A DNA stretch of 64,000 bases from Burkholderia sp. WSM2232 (GTDB taxonomy: Bacteria > Pseudomonadota > Gammaproteobacteria > Burkholderiales > Burkholderiaceae): NCBI RefSeq assembly GCF_000472545.1, contig NZ_AWZV01000026.1, positions 44,695 through 108,694 on the forward strand. The letters are read 5' to 3'. The position numbers and the translations under genes were made by a program. Shown piece by piece: positions 34,361-45,514 of this stretch (position 1 is the first letter of the stretch; each line of letters opens with the position of its first letter). The notes under the pieces are model-generated. The model had not been told where the DNA came from. It was given only the letters and a program-made list of their open reading frames with translations, and made no database searches.

Positions 34361-34396
34361 GCAAAACGCCACAGACTCACGTCTGTGGCGTTTTGC
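34361..34396. terminator. Rho-independent terminator after the Ala/Ser lipoprotein
   Basis: A perfect 16-base stem (GCAAAACGCCACAGAC and complement) around TCAC. Because the stem ends in AAAAC/GTTTT, it can work in both directions, between the lipoprotein gene and the convergent helicase gene. Confidence 0.92.
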
Positions 34397-34496
34397 TTTT
34401 GCGGCTCCGTTTCTGTGGGCCTGCTATGCGGCTGCGGGTAGCAGCGGACTTATCGCGCCGGTTTAACGATGCGCCTACGCGCAGATGCCTTCACAG

Positions 34497-36824
34497 CTAG
34501 TCAAGCCCCGCCTGTTGCGCGACGTTGCCGCTCTCTTCAAAGAACTCGCGCACCACTTCGATCTCACGGGTGCGCTTGAACGGCGGCAGGCTTTGCCAGA
34601 TCCGGCGTCCATAGGGCTTATCGACAAGACGCGTATCGCAGATCATCAGCACGCCGCGGTCGGTTTCCGCGCGAATCAGGCGACCTGCGCCCTGCTTGAG
34701 CGTGATGACGGCCTGCGGTAGTTGATGGACCGCAAACGGGCTCAAACCTTTCTTGGTAAGCGCATCGAGCCGCGCCGACAGAACCGGGTCATCAGGCGGC
34801 GCGAATGGCAGCTTGTCGATCACGACGAGCGACAGAGCGTCGCCCCGCACGTCGACACCTTCCCAGAAGCTCTGACTGCCTACGAGAATCGCATTACCGT
34901 AGGCACGGAAGCGATCCAGCAATTCCGTGCGGCTTGCATCGCCCTGAACCAGCAACGGATAGTTCCAGCCGCGCGCCTCGATCACATCGCGCAGTTTCGC
35001 CGAGATGCGGTCCACCGCGCGCAACGTCGTGCACAACATGAAGACGCCGCCGCCCGACGCTTCGATTGCTGGCAACGCAGCGTCGAACACGGCGTCGGTG
35101 AACATCGGCGACGACGGCTGCGGCAGGTTGCGCGGCACGTACAGCAGTCCCTGCGACGGATAGTCGAACGGGCTCGGCAAGGTCATCGAACGTTTCGCGT
35201 TGAGGCCCATTTGCGCGGCGTAGTGCGTGAAGTCGCCACGCACCGACAAGGTGGCCGACGTGAAGATCCACGCGCGGGGCACGCCGGCACGCTGCTTCGC
35301 GAAAATCGGCGCGACCGAGAGTGGCGTCTCGTGTAACTGCACGGTATGCGCGAAGACTTCGATCCAACGCACCTTTTCATTGGGGTCGGCGCGCTCGCCC
35401 TTGCCCTCGGTCGTGCCGCCGGGAGCCGCATCCGCGGCCTGACGCTCGAGCTCCGTTGGCGGCGTGGTCCAGCCAGCCAGCACCGCTTGCAACTCGCGCG
35501 CGCGGCGCAGACATGCGCCGATCGACTCGGCGCGCTCGGCCTGCCCCGCGAGCGCCGACTCGAGCGCGCCCAGCTCGGTCTCGAGCGCTTCGAGCGCGGC
35601 GAATAACGGATGGTCGTCGGGCAACTGGCCGATCGACAGTCGCACCGAATCTTCCTTGAACGCGAGCCGCACGTCGCGCGCGGCGCGTTCCAACGTGGAA
35701 CCGAGCTTGACCCAGTCGACCGCGTCGCGTGCATGGCCCAAACCCTCGGCCACCGAATCACGCGCGAGTTCGAGAAACTGCGCGGTAGAAAGCGTCTCGC
35801 CGAAAAAGAGCGTGGCGGTCTCGGGAAGCTGATGCGCTTCGTCGAAGATGATCGTGTTGGCGGTGGGCAGCAGTTCAGCCATGCCGGTATCGCGCAACAT
35901 GATGTCGGCGAAAAAGAGATGGTGATTCACCACCACGATGTCGGCCTGCTGTGCCTCGCGGCGCGCCTGCATCACGAAGCAGTCCTTGTAGTGCGGACAC
36001 TCCTGGCCGAGACAGTTTTCGCGCGTGGACGTGACCATCGACCACACCGCCGCCGTTTCGGGCACGCTCGCAAGCTCCGCCTTGTCGCCGGTGCGCGTGA
36101 TCTTCGCAAAGCGCACGATGTCCTGCAGATACGAGGTTTCCTGGCGCGACGGCAAGCGGCCGTTATCGGCCGTGCGCTGCAGATAGTAGTGGCAAAGGTA
36201 ATTTGCACGACCCTTCAGCATAGCCACCGAGACAGGCACCGCAAGCGCGTCGCGAACGGTCGGAATATCGCGCTGAAAAAGCTGATCCTGCAGGTGCTTG
36301 GTGCCTGTAGACACGATCACCTTTCCTCCCCACAACATGGCCGGCACCAGGTATGCATAGGTCTTGCCGGTGCCCGTACCCGCTTCGACGATCAGCGTGT
36401 TCTCGCCGCCGTCGAGCGCCTGTGCTTCGTCGGCTTCGGCGGCCTCGCCTGGCGTGTCGGCGCCCGCGGTTGGCAGACGCCGCGCCGGACGCTTTTGCGC
36501 TTCGAACATCGCGGGCTCGGGCATTGCACGACCCGACGCTTCCATCGCGGCGGCTACCGCGCGGGACATTTCGATCTGCGACGCGCGCGAGCGATAGCCG
36601 TCGATCTGCCGTGCCAGCAGGCCGTTGTCGGCGAAAATCTCGTCGAGTTCGGCGGCGCGGCGCGGGTTGAGCGATGCGCTCAGCACGGACGCGCCAGGAC
36701 GCGGCGCGGGTGTGCCGGTCTGTGAAGTGGCGCCCGCGGTATTCGCGCGTGGTGAGGTTTCAAGCGGTGAATTCAAGGCAAGCGTTTCCTGCAAAGTCCG
36801 GCTCGCGCGGCGCGCGCCCGGCAC
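34497..36824 (-). CDS. DinG/YoaA-type ATP-dependent DNA helicase
   Basis: A 775-residue superfamily 2 (XPD-like) helicase. The Q-motif region YRSRASQIEMSRAVAAAM, Walker A EAGTGTGKTYAYL, the DEAH box IIFDEAHQLPE, and the late motifs GSQSFWEGVDVRGD and LKQGAGRLIR are all present. The iron-sulfur cysteines appear as YLCHYY and CLGQECPHYKDC, so a 4Fe-4S cluster is likely. Such helicases resolve replication and R-loop problems. A stretch of about 45 residues, Pro/Ala/Glu-rich, is inserted between the Q-motif and Walker A. The start is a GTG at 36824; a TTG at about 36776 (NSPLETSPR) is an alternative. A DUF465 gene lies 16 bp upstream. Confidence 0.9.
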   Translation of the reverse strand: MPGARRASRTLQETLALNSPLETSPRANTAGATSQTGTPAPRPGASVLSASLNPRRAAELDEIFADNGLLARQIDGYRSRASQIEMSRAVAAAMEASGRAMPEPAMFEAQKRPARRLPTAGADTPGEAAEADEAQALDGGENTLIVEAGTGTGKTYAYLVPAMLWGGKVIVSTGTKHLQDQLFQRDIPTVRDALAVPVSVAMLKGRANYLCHYYLQRTADNGRLPSRQETSYLQDIVRFAKITRTGDKAELASVPETAAVWSMVTSTRENCLGQECPHYKDCFVMQARREAQQADIVVVNHHLFFADIMLRDTGMAELLPTANTIIFDEAHQLPETATLFFGETLSTAQFLELARDSVAEGLGHARDAVDWVKLGSTLERAARDVRLAFKEDSVRLSIGQLPDDHPLFAALEALETELGALESALAGQAERAESIGACLRRARELQAVLAGWTTPPTELERQAADAAPGGTTEGKGERADPNEKVRWIEVFAHTVQLHETPLSVAPIFAKQRAGVPRAWIFTSATLSVRGDFTHYAAQMGLNAKRSMTLPSPFDYPSQGLLYVPRNLPQPSSPMFTDAVFDAALPAIEASGGGVFMLCTTLRAVDRISAKLRDVIEARGWNYPLLVQGDASRTELLDRFRAYGNAILVGSQSFWEGVDVRGDALSLVVIDKLPFAPPDDPVLSARLDALTKKGLSPFAVHQLPQAVITLKQGAGRLIRAETDRGVLMICDTRLVDKPYGRRIWQSLPPFKRTREIEVVREFFEESGNVAQQAGLD

Positions 36825-36840
36825 CTGCCAGGCCGCGAAC

Positions 36841-37059
36841 TCAGGCGCGTGCGTCCGGTTCGAGCTGCAATTGCAGCAAGATGATGGTGTCCTTGACTTT
36901 GAGCTTGCGCTTTTTCAGGCGCCGCAGCTCGAAGTCGTCGATGCCGGGTTCATCCGACATTCGGTCGATCAAACGGTCGAGCCCACTGTGCTCCGATTCC
37001 AGTTGCAGAATCCGGTCGCGCAGCGTTTCCGCGTTGATGGCCTGATGTTGATCCCGCAT
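36841..37059 (-). CDS. DUF465 (YdcH-like) small protein
   Basis: A 72-residue, highly charged, helical protein. LESEHSGLDRLIDRMSDEPGIDDFELRRLKKRKLKVKDTIILLQ matches the compact two-helix DUF465 family, of unknown function and common in proteobacteria. It lies 16 bp upstream of the helicase gene on the same strand, so the two are likely co-transcribed. Confidence 0.88.
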   Translation of the reverse strand: MRDQHQAINAETLRDRILQLESEHSGLDRLIDRMSDEPGIDDFELRRLKKRKLKVKDTIILLQLQLEPDARA

Positions 37060-37266
37060 GCCCGCCTCCGCTCGACTGCGGCACGGGCTGCATGTTGGCC
37101 ATGTTCAGCCCATTGCCTGAGGTTGCTGTCCGGCTCAGAACGCGTTGCGGCGACCGTCTGCGCACTGCCGACGGTCGCTCCGACCTGCCTACCGCGATAT
37201 TACAACCGCGAACCGTCACAAGGCCGTGTGCCGTTGGGCGCCACGCGACTGCACCGGAGCCGCGGC

Positions 37267-38247
37267 TCACTGTTGCTGCTGTTTCTGTTGCTGCTGTTGT
37301 TTCTGCTGCTCAAGCTGCTGCTGACGTTTCGCCTCGGCTTTTTCGGCGGCCTGCTTCTGGCGCGCTTCGACCTCGGCCTTATGCTGAACAGCGTCGGCCT
37401 GTTTCTTTTCGAAGCTCTTCTGCTTCTCGACGCGTTCTTGCGCTTTCTGCGCCCCCTGCTGGCGAGCTTGCTCGAGTTTGCGCTGGAAGTCGCCCTGCTT
37501 CTGATCATAAGCCCGCTGATTCGCCGCCGCCTGCGACGGGCTGATTCCGCGCTGTGCCTGATCGATTGCGTGCTGACGCTGCTTTTCCTCGTAAGCCGCA
37601 GCGTTGGCGCTGCGCTGCGGAGCCTCGGCGCTGCGCTGCGCCTGATCGAGCTCGTGCTGGCGCTGCTTTTCTTCGTAAGCCTGAGCGTTGCGCGCGTCTT
37701 CGGCGGCACGTTGCGGCGCGCTCGCCTCTTCCTGCGCACGCCTGAGCGCTGCCTGCTCGTCACGCCTGCGGGCGCGCTCGGCGCGCTCTTCGCCGTCCAG
37801 CGCGAGCTGTTCCTTGCGAATCTGCGCCTGCACTGTGCGCATCTGATCGTGCGCCTTGTTCAGACAGTGATTGACGAAAAACGTGCTGTAACAGTTGTGC
37901 TCGGCAACGCCAAAGCGATAGTTATTTTCCTCGGTACGCTGATCGAGCACCTTCTGCCGCGCGTCGAATTCGCTGTCGAGAGAAGCGGCGCTCGCCGCAT
38001 CGGCGGGAGCGGCCTTCTGGGCGCCTGAACCCGCCCCTTGCGGGCCCGCGCTTGCCGGCGTAGTGGCGGGCGCGAGGACAGGCGCCATGGCCGGTGTGAC
38101 AGCGGGTGTGACAGCAGGTGTGACAGCGGGCGCGGCCGACGGACTGACGGCGGGCACCGAAGACTGCGCCGACGCCGCCATCGGCATTGCCAGCATCGCG
38201 GCCATTACCCATGCCGCGCAGGATGCCGAAGATGTGCGGTCCGTCAC
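37267..38247 (-). CDS. Exported coiled-coil protein with a conserved-looking Cys pair
   Basis: About 326 residues from a GTG at 38247. The signal peptide (VMAAMLAMPMAASAQ) is followed by a Pro/Ala/Val/Thr-rich spacer with PAVT repeated three times, then a short segment ENNYRFGVAEHNCYSTFFVNHCLNKA with two Cys nine residues apart. The remaining 190 residues are strongly charged Glu/Gln/Arg/Ala helix that must form long coiled coils, and the protein ends in a Gln-rich tail. I recognise no enzyme domain. The two Cys could form a periplasmic disulfide. It is divergent from tex. No ATG near the signal peptide fits, hence the GTG choice. Confidence 0.75.
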   Translation of the reverse strand: MTDRTSSASCAAWVMAAMLAMPMAASAQSSVPAVSPSAAPAVTPAVTPAVTPAMAPVLAPATTPASAGPQGAGSGAQKAAPADAASAASLDSEFDARQKVLDQRTEENNYRFGVAEHNCYSTFFVNHCLNKAHDQMRTVQAQIRKEQLALDGEERAERARRRDEQAALRRAQEEASAPQRAAEDARNAQAYEEKQRQHELDQAQRSAEAPQRSANAAAYEEKQRQHAIDQAQRGISPSQAAANQRAYDQKQGDFQRKLEQARQQGAQKAQERVEKQKSFEKKQADAVQHKAEVEARQKQAAEKAEAKRQQQLEQQKQQQQQKQQQQ

Positions 38248-38604
38248 GGGCGCGCCTCTGTCCGCACAGGCCCCGCCCGCGGCGCGTGAAGCGAACGGCC
38301 AGCGCACAACGAACGGCGGCAAGTGTGGCGAGCGGAAGACCGGGCTTAAGCCCTGGCGGTTGAACAAAAAGGACAATCGCAACTTGATTGGCAACTTGAT
38401 AGGCAACGTGATTGACAGCGTCAAATAGGATCGACGGGATATGGCCGAAATTCTATCACCCCGGCGCGGTTGAGCCCTTTGGCATTTGTGGCAAAATGCC
38501 CCGCTCCAGCCATCTGGCCGCAGCCCGCACGCACTGCGTGCCCGGCGCCGCGAGGCGCCGCGGCGCACGGCCCTTGACCGAGTCCGCAGGAAACCCAACA
38601 GCTT
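38248..38604. other. Divergent spacer upstream of tex, with a 12-base repeat
   Basis: 357 bp without a gene. Three 12-base units lie at 38381-38416 (AACTTGATTGGC, AACTTGATAGGC, AACGTGATTGAC). The remaining sequence should carry the promoters of tex and of the coiled-coil gene; no box stands out. Confidence 0.5.
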
Positions 38605-40950
38605 ATGACGGAAACCGTAGCACTCAAGATCGTACAGCGCATCGCCGCCGAACTGTCCGTACAGCCGCGCCAGGTCGCGGCAGCGGTGCAACTCCTCGAC
38701 GAAGGAGCGACTGTTCCGTTCATCGCGCGCTACCGCAAGGAAGTGACCGACAATCTCGACGACACGCAGTTGCGTAACCTCGAGGAGCGCCTACTGTATC
38801 TGCGCGAGCTCGAAGACCGGCGCGCGGCGATCATCGCCAGCATCGACGAACAGGGCAAGCTCACCGAGGAGCTGCGTTCGGCCATCGAGGGCGCCGACAG
38901 CAAGCAGGTGCTCGAAGACCTGTATCTCCCGTACAAGCCAAAGCGCCGTACGCGCGCGCAGATTGCGCGCGAAGCGGGCCTGCAGCCGCTCGCCGACGCG
39001 TTGCTCGGCAATCCGCTGCTCGACCCGCAAACCGAAGCCGCCGCTTATGTGAACGCGGAGAAAGGTGTCGCCGACGTGAAAGCCGCGCTCGACGGCGCGC
39101 GCGACATTCTGTCGGAACAGTTCGGCGAAACGGCTGAACTGCTCGGCAAACTGCGCGACTACCTGTTCAATCAGGGCGTCGTGTCGTCAAAAGTGGTCGA
39201 GGGCAAGGAAACCGCGGAAGAAGAAAAATTCCGCGATTACTACGACTACGCGGAAACGATCCGCACCGTACCGTCGCATCGTGCGCTGGCGTTGTTCCGC
39301 GGCCGCAATGCAGGCGTGCTGATGATCAAGCTCGGCCTCGGCGAAGAACTGGACGCGCAAGTGCCGCATCCGGGCGAGGCGCTGATCGCGCGTCATTTCG
39401 GCATTGCGAATCAGAACCGTCCGGCCGACAAATGGCTCTCGGACGTGTGCCGCTGGTGCTGGCGCGTGAAGGTGCAGCCGCACCTCGAAAACGAATTGCT
39501 GACCAACCTGCGCGATGAAGCGGAGCACGAGGCGATTCGCGTGTTCGCGCGCAATCTGAAAGACCTGTTGCTGGCGGCGCCCGCAGGACCGAAGGCCGTG
39601 ATCGGTCTGGATCCGGGTCTGCGCACGGGCGTCAAGGTCGCGGTTGTCGACCGGACCGGCAAGGTGCTCGCCACCGACACCATCTACCCGCACGAGCCTC
39701 GCCGCGACTGGGACGGCTCGATTGCGAAACTCGCGCGCCTGTGCGCGCAGACACAGGCCGAGCTGATCAGCATCGGCAATGGCACGGCGTCACGCGAAAC
39801 GGACAAGCTCGCGAGCGAGCTGATCGCACGCCATCCGGAATTCAAGCTGCAGAAGATCGTCGTGTCCGAGGCGGGCGCCTCGGTCTACTCAGCGTCTGAA
39901 CTCGCAGCTAAGGAGTTTCCGGACATGGACGTGTCGCTGCGCGGCGCGGTGTCGATTGCGCGCCGTCTGCAAGATCCGCTCGCGGAGCTGGTGAAGATCG
40001 AGCCGAAGGCAATCGGCGTCGGCCAGTACCAGCACGACGTGAACCAGCGCGAACTGGCGCGCTCGCTCGACGCGGTTGTCGAAGACTGCGTGAACGCAGT
40101 CGGCGTGGACGCGAATACTGCGTCTGTGGCGTTGCTCGCGCGCGTGTCGGGGCTCAATGCGACCCTGGCGCGCAACATCGTCGACTACCGCGATGCGAAC
40201 GGCCCCTTCCCTTCGCGCGAGCATCTGCGCAAAGTGCCGCGTCTTGGCGACAAGACGTTCGAACAGGCGGCCGGATTCCTGCGCATCAACAATGGTGAAA
40301 ATCCGCTCGACCGCTCCTCGGTGCACCCTGAAGCGTATCCGGTCGTCGAACGCATGCTCGCCAAGATCAACAAGCACGTGGGCGAAGTGCTCGGCAATCG
40401 CGACGCGCTGCGCGGCCTGTCGCCCGCCGAATTCGTCGACGATCGTTTCGGTCTGCCGACCGTTCGCGACATTCTGCTCGAGCTCGAAAAACCGGGCCGC
40501 GATCCGCGTCCGGAGTTCAAAACCGCAACCTTCCGCGAAGGCGTCGAGAAGGTCAGCGACCTGACGCCTGGCATGGTGCTCGAAGGCGTGGTGACGAACG
40601 TCGCGGCGTTTGGCGCGTTCATCGACGTGGGCGTGCATCAGGACGGTCTCGTGCACGTGTCGGCCATGTCGACGAAGTTCATCAAAGATCCGCACGAAGT
40701 GGTCAAGGCCGGGCAGATCGTCAAGGTCAAGGTGCTCGAAGTCGACGTAAAGCGGCAACGCATTGCGCTGACCATGCGTCTGGACGACGAGTTCGGCGCA
40801 GCCGCAGCGCGCAGCGGCGGGGGCGTCCAGCAGGATCGCGGCGGCTTTGGGCGCTCGAACGGCAACGGACGCGGCGCGCCGCAGCGTTCGCGCGAGCCCG
40901 AACCGGGGGGCGCGATGGCCGCGGCCTTCGCGAAGCTCAAGCAGAAGTAA
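38605..40950 (+). CDS. tex: RNA-binding transcriptional accessory protein Tex
   Basis: The 781-residue Tex protein, a conserved nucleic-acid-binding factor related to eukaryotic Spt6. VQRIAAELSVQPRQVAAAVQLLDEGATVPFIARYRKE is the standard N-terminal domain. A YqgF/RNase H-like domain (VIGLDPGLRTGVKVAVVD) lies near 335, helix-hairpin-helix motifs follow (LARNIVDYRDANGPFPSREHLRKVPRLG), and an S1 RNA-binding domain sits near 655-725 (MVLEGVVTNVAAFGAFIDVG). A Gly/Arg-rich tail ends the protein. It is linked to transcription and toxin-gene expression in some pathogens. Transcribed alone. Confidence 0.96.
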   Translation: MTETVALKIVQRIAAELSVQPRQVAAAVQLLDEGATVPFIARYRKEVTDNLDDTQLRNLEERLLYLRELEDRRAAIIASIDEQGKLTEELRSAIEGADSKQVLEDLYLPYKPKRRTRAQIAREAGLQPLADALLGNPLLDPQTEAAAYVNAEKGVADVKAALDGARDILSEQFGETAELLGKLRDYLFNQGVVSSKVVEGKETAEEEKFRDYYDYAETIRTVPSHRALALFRGRNAGVLMIKLGLGEELDAQVPHPGEALIARHFGIANQNRPADKWLSDVCRWCWRVKVQPHLENELLTNLRDEAEHEAIRVFARNLKDLLLAAPAGPKAVIGLDPGLRTGVKVAVVDRTGKVLATDTIYPHEPRRDWDGSIAKLARLCAQTQAELISIGNGTASRETDKLASELIARHPEFKLQKIVVSEAGASVYSASELAAKEFPDMDVSLRGAVSIARRLQDPLAELVKIEPKAIGVGQYQHDVNQRELARSLDAVVEDCVNAVGVDANTASVALLARVSGLNATLARNIVDYRDANGPFPSREHLRKVPRLGDKTFEQAAGFLRINNGENPLDRSSVHPEAYPVVERMLAKINKHVGEVLGNRDALRGLSPAEFVDDRFGLPTVRDILLELEKPGRDPRPEFKTATFREGVEKVSDLTPGMVLEGVVTNVAAFGAFIDVGVHQDGLVHVSAMSTKFIKDPHEVVKAGQIVKVKVLEVDVKRQRIALTMRLDDEFGAAAARSGGGVQQDRGGFGRSNGNGRGAPQRSREPEPGGAMAAAFAKLKQK

Positions 40951-41116
40951 GGAGCGAGTGCGTTCGGTGTGCGAAGTGCTTGTGCGTCACCGAACGTGCG
41001 GTTCGCGTTGGGCGCTTCTCGTTGTGCCCTTCCTCCCCTTGGGCGCTTCTCGCTTGTCTTGAAGTGCCTGTCTTCAAGTGTCGGTTTAACCGCTTCGCTT
41101 TTGTCCGAGATCCAAT

Positions 41117-41146
41117 AAAAAACCCACGCCATGGCGTGGGTTTTTT
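41117..41146. terminator. Bidirectional terminator between tex and kup
   Basis: A perfect 14-base stem (AAAAAACCCACGCC and complement) around AT, with six T on each strand. It ends both convergent genes. Confidence 0.92.
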
Positions 41147-41198
41147 GCTTCTGCGCCGCGCTGCAGACCGCACGCGGACAGCGCGCACGTGCGCGTGC

Positions 41199-43085
41199 TC
41201 AGATTTCGATCTTCGTTCCCAGCTCCACGACGCGATTGGCGGGAATGCTGAAGAAGTCGGTTGGTTTCGCGGCGTTCTGATGCATCCACGCGAACACACG
41301 TTCACGCCACACCGACATGCCGGGCAATTGCGTAGGCACGACCGTTTCGCGGGCGAGGAAGAACGACGTATCCATCAGCTCGAACGTCATGTCGTGCGTG
41401 CGGCTGATTTCAGCCAGCACGGCCTTCACGTCCGGCGTTTCGTTAAAGCCGTAAGCGGCCTTGACAAGATACAGACCGCCTTCGATATTCCTCACCGTCA
41501 AACGCTCCGCGTCGTTCACATACGGAATGTCGCGCGTAATGAAGGTCAGGAAGATGGTGCGCTCATGCAGCACCTTGTTGTGCTTGAGGTTATGCAGCAA
41601 GCTGACCGGCACGAGCGATTCGCTGCCCGTCAGGTAGATGGCGGTGCCTGATACGCGATGCGGCGGATGCGCGAGCAGCCCTTGCAGGAACGGCATGAGC
41701 GGAATACCGTCGGCCGCCGTGCGCTCCTTTACGATCATCCTGCCCTTGAACCAGGTCATCAGCAGGAAGAACAGCAACGCGCCAATACCGAGCGGCAGCC
41801 AGCCGCCCTCTTCGACCTTGAGTAGATTCGCGCCGAAGAAGCCGATGTCGATCGTCATGAACACGCCGATGATCAGCGCGACGAGGATCTTGTTCCAGTT
41901 CCATACCTTCACCATCACGACGCAGGCGAGGATCGTGGTGATCACCATGGTCGCCGTCACGGCGATGCCGTATGCGGCGGCGAGGTTATCTGAACTCTTG
42001 AACGCAATCACGATGCACAGAATGATGAAGAGCAGCATCCAGTTCACCACCGGCACATAGATCTGGCCGATGGCCAGCTCCGACGTGTGCAGGATCTTCA
42101 TGCGCGGCACGTAGCCGAGCTGGATCGCCTGGCTCGTCAACGAATACGCGCCTGATATCACGGCCTGCGAAGCAATCACGGTCGCGATGGTGGACAGTAC
42201 GATCAGCGGCAGCAATGCCCACTGCGGCGCCAGCAGGAAGAAGGGATTCTCGATTGCTTTCGCATCGTGCATCAGCAACGCACCCTGGCCGAAATAGTTC
42301 AGCACGAGCGAAGGCATGACGAGGCAGTACCAGCCCATGCGGATAGGCTTCGCGCCGAAGTGGCCCATGTCCGCGTAAAGCGCCTCGGCACCCGTGAGCA
42401 CCAGCACGACCGAACCCAGCACGACGTAGGCTTGCAGCACATGCGCAGCCATGAAGGAGTACGCGTAATAGGGATTCAGCGCGCGGATCACACTCGGCGA
42501 TTGCACGATATGCCAGATCCCGAGCGCGGCGAGCACCGCAAACCACAGCAGCATGATCGGACCGAACAGCCGGCCGACCGTCGCGGTACCGTGCCGCTGA
42601 ATCCAGAACAGCAGCACGAGAATGAGGATGGTGAGTGGCAACACCAGATGGGAAAGATGAGGCGCCGCGATCTCGAGCCCCTCGACCGCGGAGATCACCG
42701 ATATGGCCGGTGTAATCACCGCGTCGCCATAAAACATGCAGGCGCCGAAGATGCCGAGCATCATCAGCAAGCCGGCCATTTTCGATTTTTCATCCAGCGA
42801 ACGCAGCGCCAACGCCATCAGCGCGAGCACGCCGCCCTCGCCGTTATTGTCCGCGCGCATCACGAACAACACGTACTTGATGCCGACCACAATGACGATC
42901 GCCCAGAACAGCAGCGAAATCACGCCGAGAATGGATTGCTCGGTCAGCGCAATACCGTGCGACGGACTGAACGCTTCCTTGAGCGCATACAGCGGGCTCG
43001 TGCCGATGTCGCCGAACACCACTCCGATCGCGGCCAGCGCAAGCGCAGGCAGGGGCTGTTTGTGCTCGTGATTGTTATCTGTCAT
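41199..43085 (-). CDS. kup: Low-affinity potassium transporter Kup
   Basis: A 628-residue K+/H+ symporter of the KUP/HAK family. ALALAAIGVVFGDIGTSPLYALKEAF is the family signature at the start; about 12 membrane segments span residues 15-460, and a C-terminal cytoplasmic part ends PTDFFSIPANRVVELGTKIEI. I chose the ATG at 43085 (MTDNNHEHKQ); the frame is open to 43202 without useful residues. In E. coli Kup is the main potassium importer under acidic, high-osmolarity conditions. Confidence 0.96.
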   Translation of the reverse strand: MTDNNHEHKQPLPALALAAIGVVFGDIGTSPLYALKEAFSPSHGIALTEQSILGVISLLFWAIVIVVGIKYVLFVMRADNNGEGGVLALMALALRSLDEKSKMAGLLMMLGIFGACMFYGDAVITPAISVISAVEGLEIAAPHLSHLVLPLTILILVLLFWIQRHGTATVGRLFGPIMLLWFAVLAALGIWHIVQSPSVIRALNPYYAYSFMAAHVLQAYVVLGSVVLVLTGAEALYADMGHFGAKPIRMGWYCLVMPSLVLNYFGQGALLMHDAKAIENPFFLLAPQWALLPLIVLSTIATVIASQAVISGAYSLTSQAIQLGYVPRMKILHTSELAIGQIYVPVVNWMLLFIILCIVIAFKSSDNLAAAYGIAVTATMVITTILACVVMVKVWNWNKILVALIIGVFMTIDIGFFGANLLKVEEGGWLPLGIGALLFFLLMTWFKGRMIVKERTAADGIPLMPFLQGLLAHPPHRVSGTAIYLTGSESLVPVSLLHNLKHNKVLHERTIFLTFITRDIPYVNDAERLTVRNIEGGLYLVKAAYGFNETPDVKAVLAEISRTHDMTFELMDTSFFLARETVVPTQLPGMSVWRERVFAWMHQNAAKPTDFFSIPANRVVELGTKIEI

Positions 43086-43270
43086 AAACGCGAGGAAATC
43101 CGTTTCCTGGGCGGAAAAAACGACCGCTATTCTAAACTGCCTGCCTGAAGCCGCCCGGCTTGTTGTGGATACACCACGTGGATGGTCCGCGCAGTGTAGC
43201 ACTGCGATATGTGCGCGTCTGCTGTGCGAATTGCGACGCGCTCAATGTCATTGCGCGACTGCACGCGGAT

Positions 43271-43297
43271 AAAAAAACGGAGCCCCGTCGGGCTCCG
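43271..43297 (-). terminator. Terminator after the phosphoribosyltransferase gene
   Basis: Leftwards, an eight-base stem (CGGAGCCC with GGGCTCCG) closes over a four-base loop and is followed by seven T. It ends the purA/phosphoribosyltransferase transcript before kup. Confidence 0.88.
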
Positions 43298-43319
43298 CTC
43301 TGGACGCGCTGCATGCGCA

Positions 43320-43910
43320 TCACTTTTCCGAGGACTCCTGCGCTTGCGCCATGCCGCGCTTGATCCACGCGCCGAGGTTGTGCGGGCGAACCGTGTCCCA
43401 CTCCTCGAACGGCTGATGAATCCAGGGATTGGTAGGCAGATACTGCACGTGATAATCGGGCTTTACCTTCGAACAGCCCTTGTACCAGAGCACCGCCGAA
43501 CGCACCGCCGTGATGGCCGGATAGCGCTCCTTCAGATGCTGCTGGACGCGTGCGAGCGTCACGCCGGAGTCGACCAGATCGTCGACGAGCAGCACGTTGC
43601 CGTGCAGTTCGCCGCGCGTCATCGTGATGTACTGCGCGATGTCCAGTTCACCCTGCTCCGTGCCGGCCGCTTCGCGATAGGAACTCGTCGCGAGAATGGC
43701 GAGCGGCAGATCGTAGATGCGCGAGAGCTGGTCGCCCACGCGCAGACCGCCGCGCGCGAGGCACAGGATCTTGTCGAACTTCCAGCCCGACTCGTGCACC
43801 GCGAGAGCCAGCAATTCGATCAGCCGGTGATACTCGTCCCAGCCCACCCACAGGTTCTTGTCGTCGTTGCGCGGATCTTTCATCGCAATCATGGGTACAC
43901 CTTGCACCAT
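43320..43910 (-). CDS. Phosphoribosyltransferase (purine salvage type)
   Basis: A type I phosphoribosyltransferase of 196 residues. The PRPP loop VLLVDDLVDSGVTLA is complete, and ILCLARGGLRVGDQLS is the first loop. It resembles xanthine-guanine salvage enzymes (Gpt/HgprT-like) and should turn a free purine base into its nucleotide; the exact base cannot be read. The gene starts three bases after the purA stop, so purine synthesis and salvage are co-transcribed. ATG codons at 43910 and 43892 are both possible; the first is used here. Confidence 0.9.
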   Translation of the reverse strand: MVQGVPMIAMKDPRNDDKNLWVGWDEYHRLIELLALAVHESGWKFDKILCLARGGLRVGDQLSRIYDLPLAILATSSYREAAGTEQGELDIAQYITMTRGELHGNVLLVDDLVDSGVTLARVQQHLKERYPAITAVRSAVLWYKGCSKVKPDYHVQYLPTNPWIHQPFEEWDTVRPHNLGAWIKRGMAQAQESSEK

Positions 43911-43913
43911 CGC

Positions 43914-45260
<1,347 letters not shown>

Positions 45261-45514
45261 GTTGTTTCGTAAGCTGGTTAAAAACGTATTTTACCTATGT
45301 TCGCGGACGCTTCCGGAATTTTTCCGTTTCCGCTCAACGGTATGCACGTTATGGTGGGTATTGCGAAAAAAGCGCGGCCGGTGCTGGCCGCTGCTGGCCA
45401 GTGACCGCGCCAGGGTCGGCGGCGCATTGAGGCGCATGCAGGACAAGTGCGGGCGCCTGCAGATTCGCGCGCACGCAAGCCCGCGGGCGGCGCTAGCCTG
45501 ACGCGCTTACACGC

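Noticed and set aside
41008..41052. CRISPR-like direct repeats between tex and kup (TTGGGCGCTTCTCG twice, 31 bases apart)
   Set aside because: Only two short copies, no array and no cas genes.
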